Positions 61,716 to 64,000 of a stretch of 64,000 nucleotides of DNA are shown here, piece by piece (the first letter of the stretch is position 1; every line of letters starts with the position of its first letter). The notes below the pieces were generated by a model, which was given only the letters and a program-made list of their open reading frames with translations, was not told the origin of the DNA and did no database searches. The stretch covers positions 192,638 to 256,637 of the forward strand of contig CAKTTC010000002.1 in assembly GCA_934613645.1 (NCBI GenBank), in the 5' to 3' direction. Source of the stretch: an uncultured Opitutales bacterium (GTDB lineage: Bacteria > Verrucomicrobiota > Verrucomicrobiia > Opitutales > Intestinicryptomonadaceae). Position numbers and translations under genes: made by a program.

Positions 61716-62648
61716 TTATTTTTTTAAATTTTCCAACAATTCATTCGCTCTGAGCAAAAGAACTCCGCGAAATTTATTTACAAACCCGGTGTTATCAAGA
61801 AGTTCACGTGTATAGGTATACTTCTTACTTCCATTTTTTGCGGAAGAGAGTTCCTCGCGTTTGGTATTATAAAAGCTCCACATAAAATTATTTAAATCCG
61901 ACGGGAGTTTTCCGCTCAAACACTTCGGGCAGAATACAAAAATCTTTTTCCTAAGGGCAAACGCCATCCCCAATTCAAACAGCACGTTGGTGTTAAATCC
62001 ATTGTATATCAATGAATTGTGGCTTGTAAATTTTCCAACAAACTTAAATCCGTCCTTCTTTTCTGCAAAAAGCGAAGAGACGTCCGCAACGTCAAATATC
62101 AAAAAATCCGCCTCTTTAATTCTGTTCAACACGCCGTCAAAAACAAACTCGCCGTGCGACGCCCGCAACCTGTATATACCTATGCGAATATTATATCTTG
62201 AGTATCTGTCTTGAATTGATTCTCTTATCTGGGAAAGCATCTTCTGCATTGAAGACCAAAAGATGTCTTTCGAAACGGGAGCGCCCTTATACCAAGAATA
62301 CCCCACAAAAACTTTTATTTCCTGCTTCGGGAACTTATTCTTTAAGATAACCGAATATAGCCAGCCGTCGAAGAGGGCGCGCGCTGTTTCGCTCCATTCA
62401 TTGTAAATAAAGAAGTTGCCAAACAACGGTTCTTCGCTGTATTGCGAATTGCCGCCCTTGTCCGCCGTCAACGTCTTCTCATCAACAAGCACAGGGGAAT
62501 CAATCCCGAACGTTTCTCGGCAGAAGTCCTTGCTTTCAAGCTGCTTGACAACCTCCGCAGGTAGCATGTCTTGATAGAAAAGTTCGCGCATTGCGTTCTT
62601 TATATACTCTCCGATTTTTTCGCCCGACTGTTGTTTTTCTTCTTTCAT
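61716..62648 (-). CDS. Unknown protein with TIR/deoxyribosyltransferase-like C-terminal half
   Basis: 310 residues. The first 100 are helical without motif. From about 112 a Rossmann-like alternation begins: QEIKVFVGYSW, then YNIRIGIYRLRASHG, ADFLIFDVADVSS, NVLFELGMAFALRKKIFVFCPK. The Asp-rich strand and the NVxFELGxAxALxKK pattern are typical of TIR-like and nucleoside deoxyribosyltransferase-like domains, several of which are NAD-consuming or nucleotide-binding effectors in defence systems. DNA is AT-richer than the core genes and it sits beside an integrase. Function not established. Confidence 0.65.
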   Translation of the reverse strand: MKEEKQQSGEKIGEYIKNAMRELFYQDMLPAEVVKQLESKDFCRETFGIDSPVLVDEKTLTADKGGNSQYSEEPLFGNFFIYNEWSETARALFDGWLYSVILKNKFPKQEIKVFVGYSWYKGAPVSKDIFWSSMQKMLSQIRESIQDRYSRYNIRIGIYRLRASHGEFVFDGVLNRIKEADFLIFDVADVSSLFAEKKDGFKFVGKFTSHNSLIYNGFNTNVLFELGMAFALRKKIFVFCPKCLSGKLPSDLNNFMWSFYNTKREELSSAKNGSKKYTYTRELLDNTGFVNKFRGVLLLRANELLENLKK

Positions 62649-63177
62649 TTTACACGCAACTCGCGTTCTATCGTATCTAAAATACGATTGTCAAACTAAA
62701 AATCTTAACCCGCTATTTATGAATATGTAGAAAAATTTTGCATCACCAATTCTACTGACTCGGCGCGCGTTAATTTTGCGGGCGTATTTCGCATTCCGTT
62801 AGATTCCATAAAGTTATATTCAGGGCAAAGCCAATCGTATTTTAGATACTACATGCACACTTCAAAAACCTGCTTTTTCGCGCAAACGTTGCGGAACACG
62901 TTTTCAACAGCCTATTTAAGGCGTCATTTCCATCATTTCAGTCATATAGCCTTTCGTATTTATTGATTTATTTTATAAACATTGGCTACGACCATAGTAT
63001 TCATAATACTATATGCTTTATAATATTTTTAACATTTTGATGGAAAAGAACATCGCGGTTATGCTAAAATATTCGGTTTTACAAATCAACATCGAAAGGG
63101 CAAGGATAGACTCGCAAAAAGTCGATATTGTTCAACTTGTTCCGTTTTTTACAAAAAAAATATTTGACAACAGTATT
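62649..63177. other. AT-rich accessory junction with perfect inverted repeat
   Basis: Over 350 bases without a convincing gene, very AT-rich. ATAGTATT-CAT-AATACTAT at 62994-63012 is a perfect 8-bp inverted repeat shortly before the integrase, a candidate operator or recombination-associated site. TTGACA at 63164-63169 lies too near the ATG at 63178 to serve it. If the integrase instead starts at 63040, the last part of this stretch is coding. Confidence 0.6.
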
Positions 63178-64000
63178 ATGAATACGACGAACGAAGAATA
63201 CAAAGCTGCCAAGCACATTTTACAGGGTGTTGACGTCTCTATAATTGACGCCGCGCGGCTGATTAGAAGCATTTTAGACTGCAAGAAGTCGGCCGTGTCC
63301 GACCTCGAATACTGCGCGAAGGTAATCGACGCGGGGCGGCGCAACGTGCGCGACTGCGAAATGCCCCTCCTGCGCGGCTACGAAATTTTCCTCGAAAGCA
63401 AGCGTCATTTGCGCCCCGACTCACTGCGCGACATTCGCTGGATTTTCGGGCGGCTGATGCGCTTCAAGCCCGATTTCGCCGCGAAAAACTTTTCGGAATT
63501 TACCCCGAACGACTGTGCCGAGTGGCTCGGGCGGTCGTTCCAGACTGCGCCGCAGCACAACAAGGCGCGGGCGATGTTGCACGCGTTATTCGAATTCGCC
63601 CTGCGTCGCGACTGGTGCGGGCGCAATCCCATAAAGTGTGTAGAACGGCGGAAAGTCGTTGAGCGGGAAATCAAGCCGCTGAAGCTCTTTGAGACGCAGC
63701 GTTTGATAAAAACTGCGCAGCGCGAGGGGCAAAGTTGTGCCGTCTGTGCCGCGCTTTTGGTCTACAGCGGGATTCGGCCGAGAGAGGTTCGGCGGCTGAC
63801 GTGGCGCGACATCGACGCCGACGAGAAGACAATCACTGTGCGCTCGCAGTGTTCCAAAACAGGCGGCGTGCGGCAGGTCGAGATTCCGCCCGCGCTCGGC
63901 AGGATTTTGGAAGCCCCCCGCGAGCAGTCCGACGGCGGGAAGATTTGCCCGCGCAACTGGGAACGGCGTTGGCGCGAGATCCGCGACAGCTCCGGCTTCC
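63178..64000 (+). CDS. Tyrosine recombinase/integrase, cut by the window end
   Basis: At least 274 residues, open to the last base. An N-terminal helical part (NEEYKAAKHILQGVDVSIIDAARLIRSIL), a SAM-like core-binding domain at about 60-165 (RPDSLRDIRWIFGRLMRFKP, NKARAMLHALFEFALRRDWCGRNP), then the catalytic domain with the first active-site Arg in YSGIRPREVRRLTWRDID and the beta-strand Lys region TVRSQCSKTGG. The remaining H-x-x-R and Tyr lie outside. An in-frame ATG at 63040 would add 46 residues of AT-rich, dissimilar sequence; neither start has a ribosome site. It marks a mobile or integrated region beyond the window. Confidence 0.85.
   Translation, partial: MNTTNEEYKAAKHILQGVDVSIIDAARLIRSILDCKKSAVSDLEYCAKVIDAGRRNVRDCEMPLLRGYEIFLESKRHLRPDSLRDIRWIFGRLMRFKPDFAAKNFSEFTPNDCAEWLGRSFQTAPQHNKARAMLHALFEFALRRDWCGRNPIKCVERRKVVEREIKPLKLFETQRLIKTAQREGQSCAVCAALLVYSGIRPREVRRLTWRDIDADEKTITVRSQCSKTGGVRQVEIPPALGRILEAPREQSDGGKICPRNWERRWREIRDSSGF

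Noticed and set aside
1..64000. CRISPR arrays, rRNA or tRNA genes
   Set aside because: No regularly spaced repeat-spacer series and no rRNA-like or convincing cloverleaf sequence was found on reading; a covariance scan for tRNA could not be run.

Overview
The window looks like a chromosomal segment of a Gram-negative anaerobe, most likely a gut-type member of Verrucomicrobiota/Opitutales (or a close PVC relative). The evidence is a PEP-CTERM surface protein, an FadL-type porin, Lnt and two lipoprotein candidates (double membrane), bS1 with six S1 repeats, manno-heptose sugar genes, many secreted glycoside-hydrolase-like proteins, and a moderately GC-rich, GCG/CGC-heavy codon style. The taxon is an inference from gene content; there is no rRNA here, and no tRNA or CRISPR array was recognised.

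Layout. 1-2.8 kb: tail of a probable SecA, lnt, and an acidic hypothetical protein. 2.9-6.4 kb: divergent secreted DUF5696-like and GH31 proteins. 6.4-9.5 kb: hairpin repeats, then pnp and rpsO with a terminator between them. 9.8-15.2 kb: IclR regulator with a mutarotase, then thyA-folA-YugP protease-lipoprotein. 15.3-22.4 kb: rpsU, a haem/beta-propeller protein paired with a GH50-like protein, and rpsA. 22.7-31.3 kb: HAD phosphatase, a frameshifted RelE toxin fused in frame to its NadS-type antitoxin, secreted enzymes, a truncated gene duplicate, a hydroxyacid dehydrogenase, and a PEP-CTERM protein divergent from a LacI regulator.

31.6-46.0 kb holds the most unusual content: one eight-gene minus-strand operon. 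It encodes, in transcription order, a membrane-anchored FGE-sulfatase-fold protein without the FGE catalytic cysteines, a zinc-ribbon GTPase, a GAP1-N2-like membrane protein, an 1849-residue trypsin-like membrane protein, a MotA/TolQ/ExbB-type channel, two different single-TM coiled-coil proteins each with an Asp at the membrane edge (MotB/ExbD-like positions), and a secreted VWA protein. I read it as a GTPase-controlled, ion-motive-force-linked envelope protease system, possibly a conflict or stress system.

46.2-51.7 kb: lipocalin, TetR-elbB, a leaderless-looking fadL-type gene behind paired palindromes, a Pro-rich protein and an esterase. 51.7-61.5 kb: a nine-gene glycan operon with gmhA, hddA, a fused guanylyltransferase/phosphatase (GDP-manno-heptose), a GMD-like dehydratase, an SDR reductase, a cupin epimerase, two glycosyltransferase candidates and an acyltransferase, most simply a GDP-6-deoxy-heptose pathway plus transfer. 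61.7-64.0 kb: an accessory edge with a TIR/deoxyribosyltransferase-like protein, an AT-rich gap and a truncated tyrosine integrase. A family of variable-core hairpins recurs at about 6.7, 51.8 and 61.55 kb.
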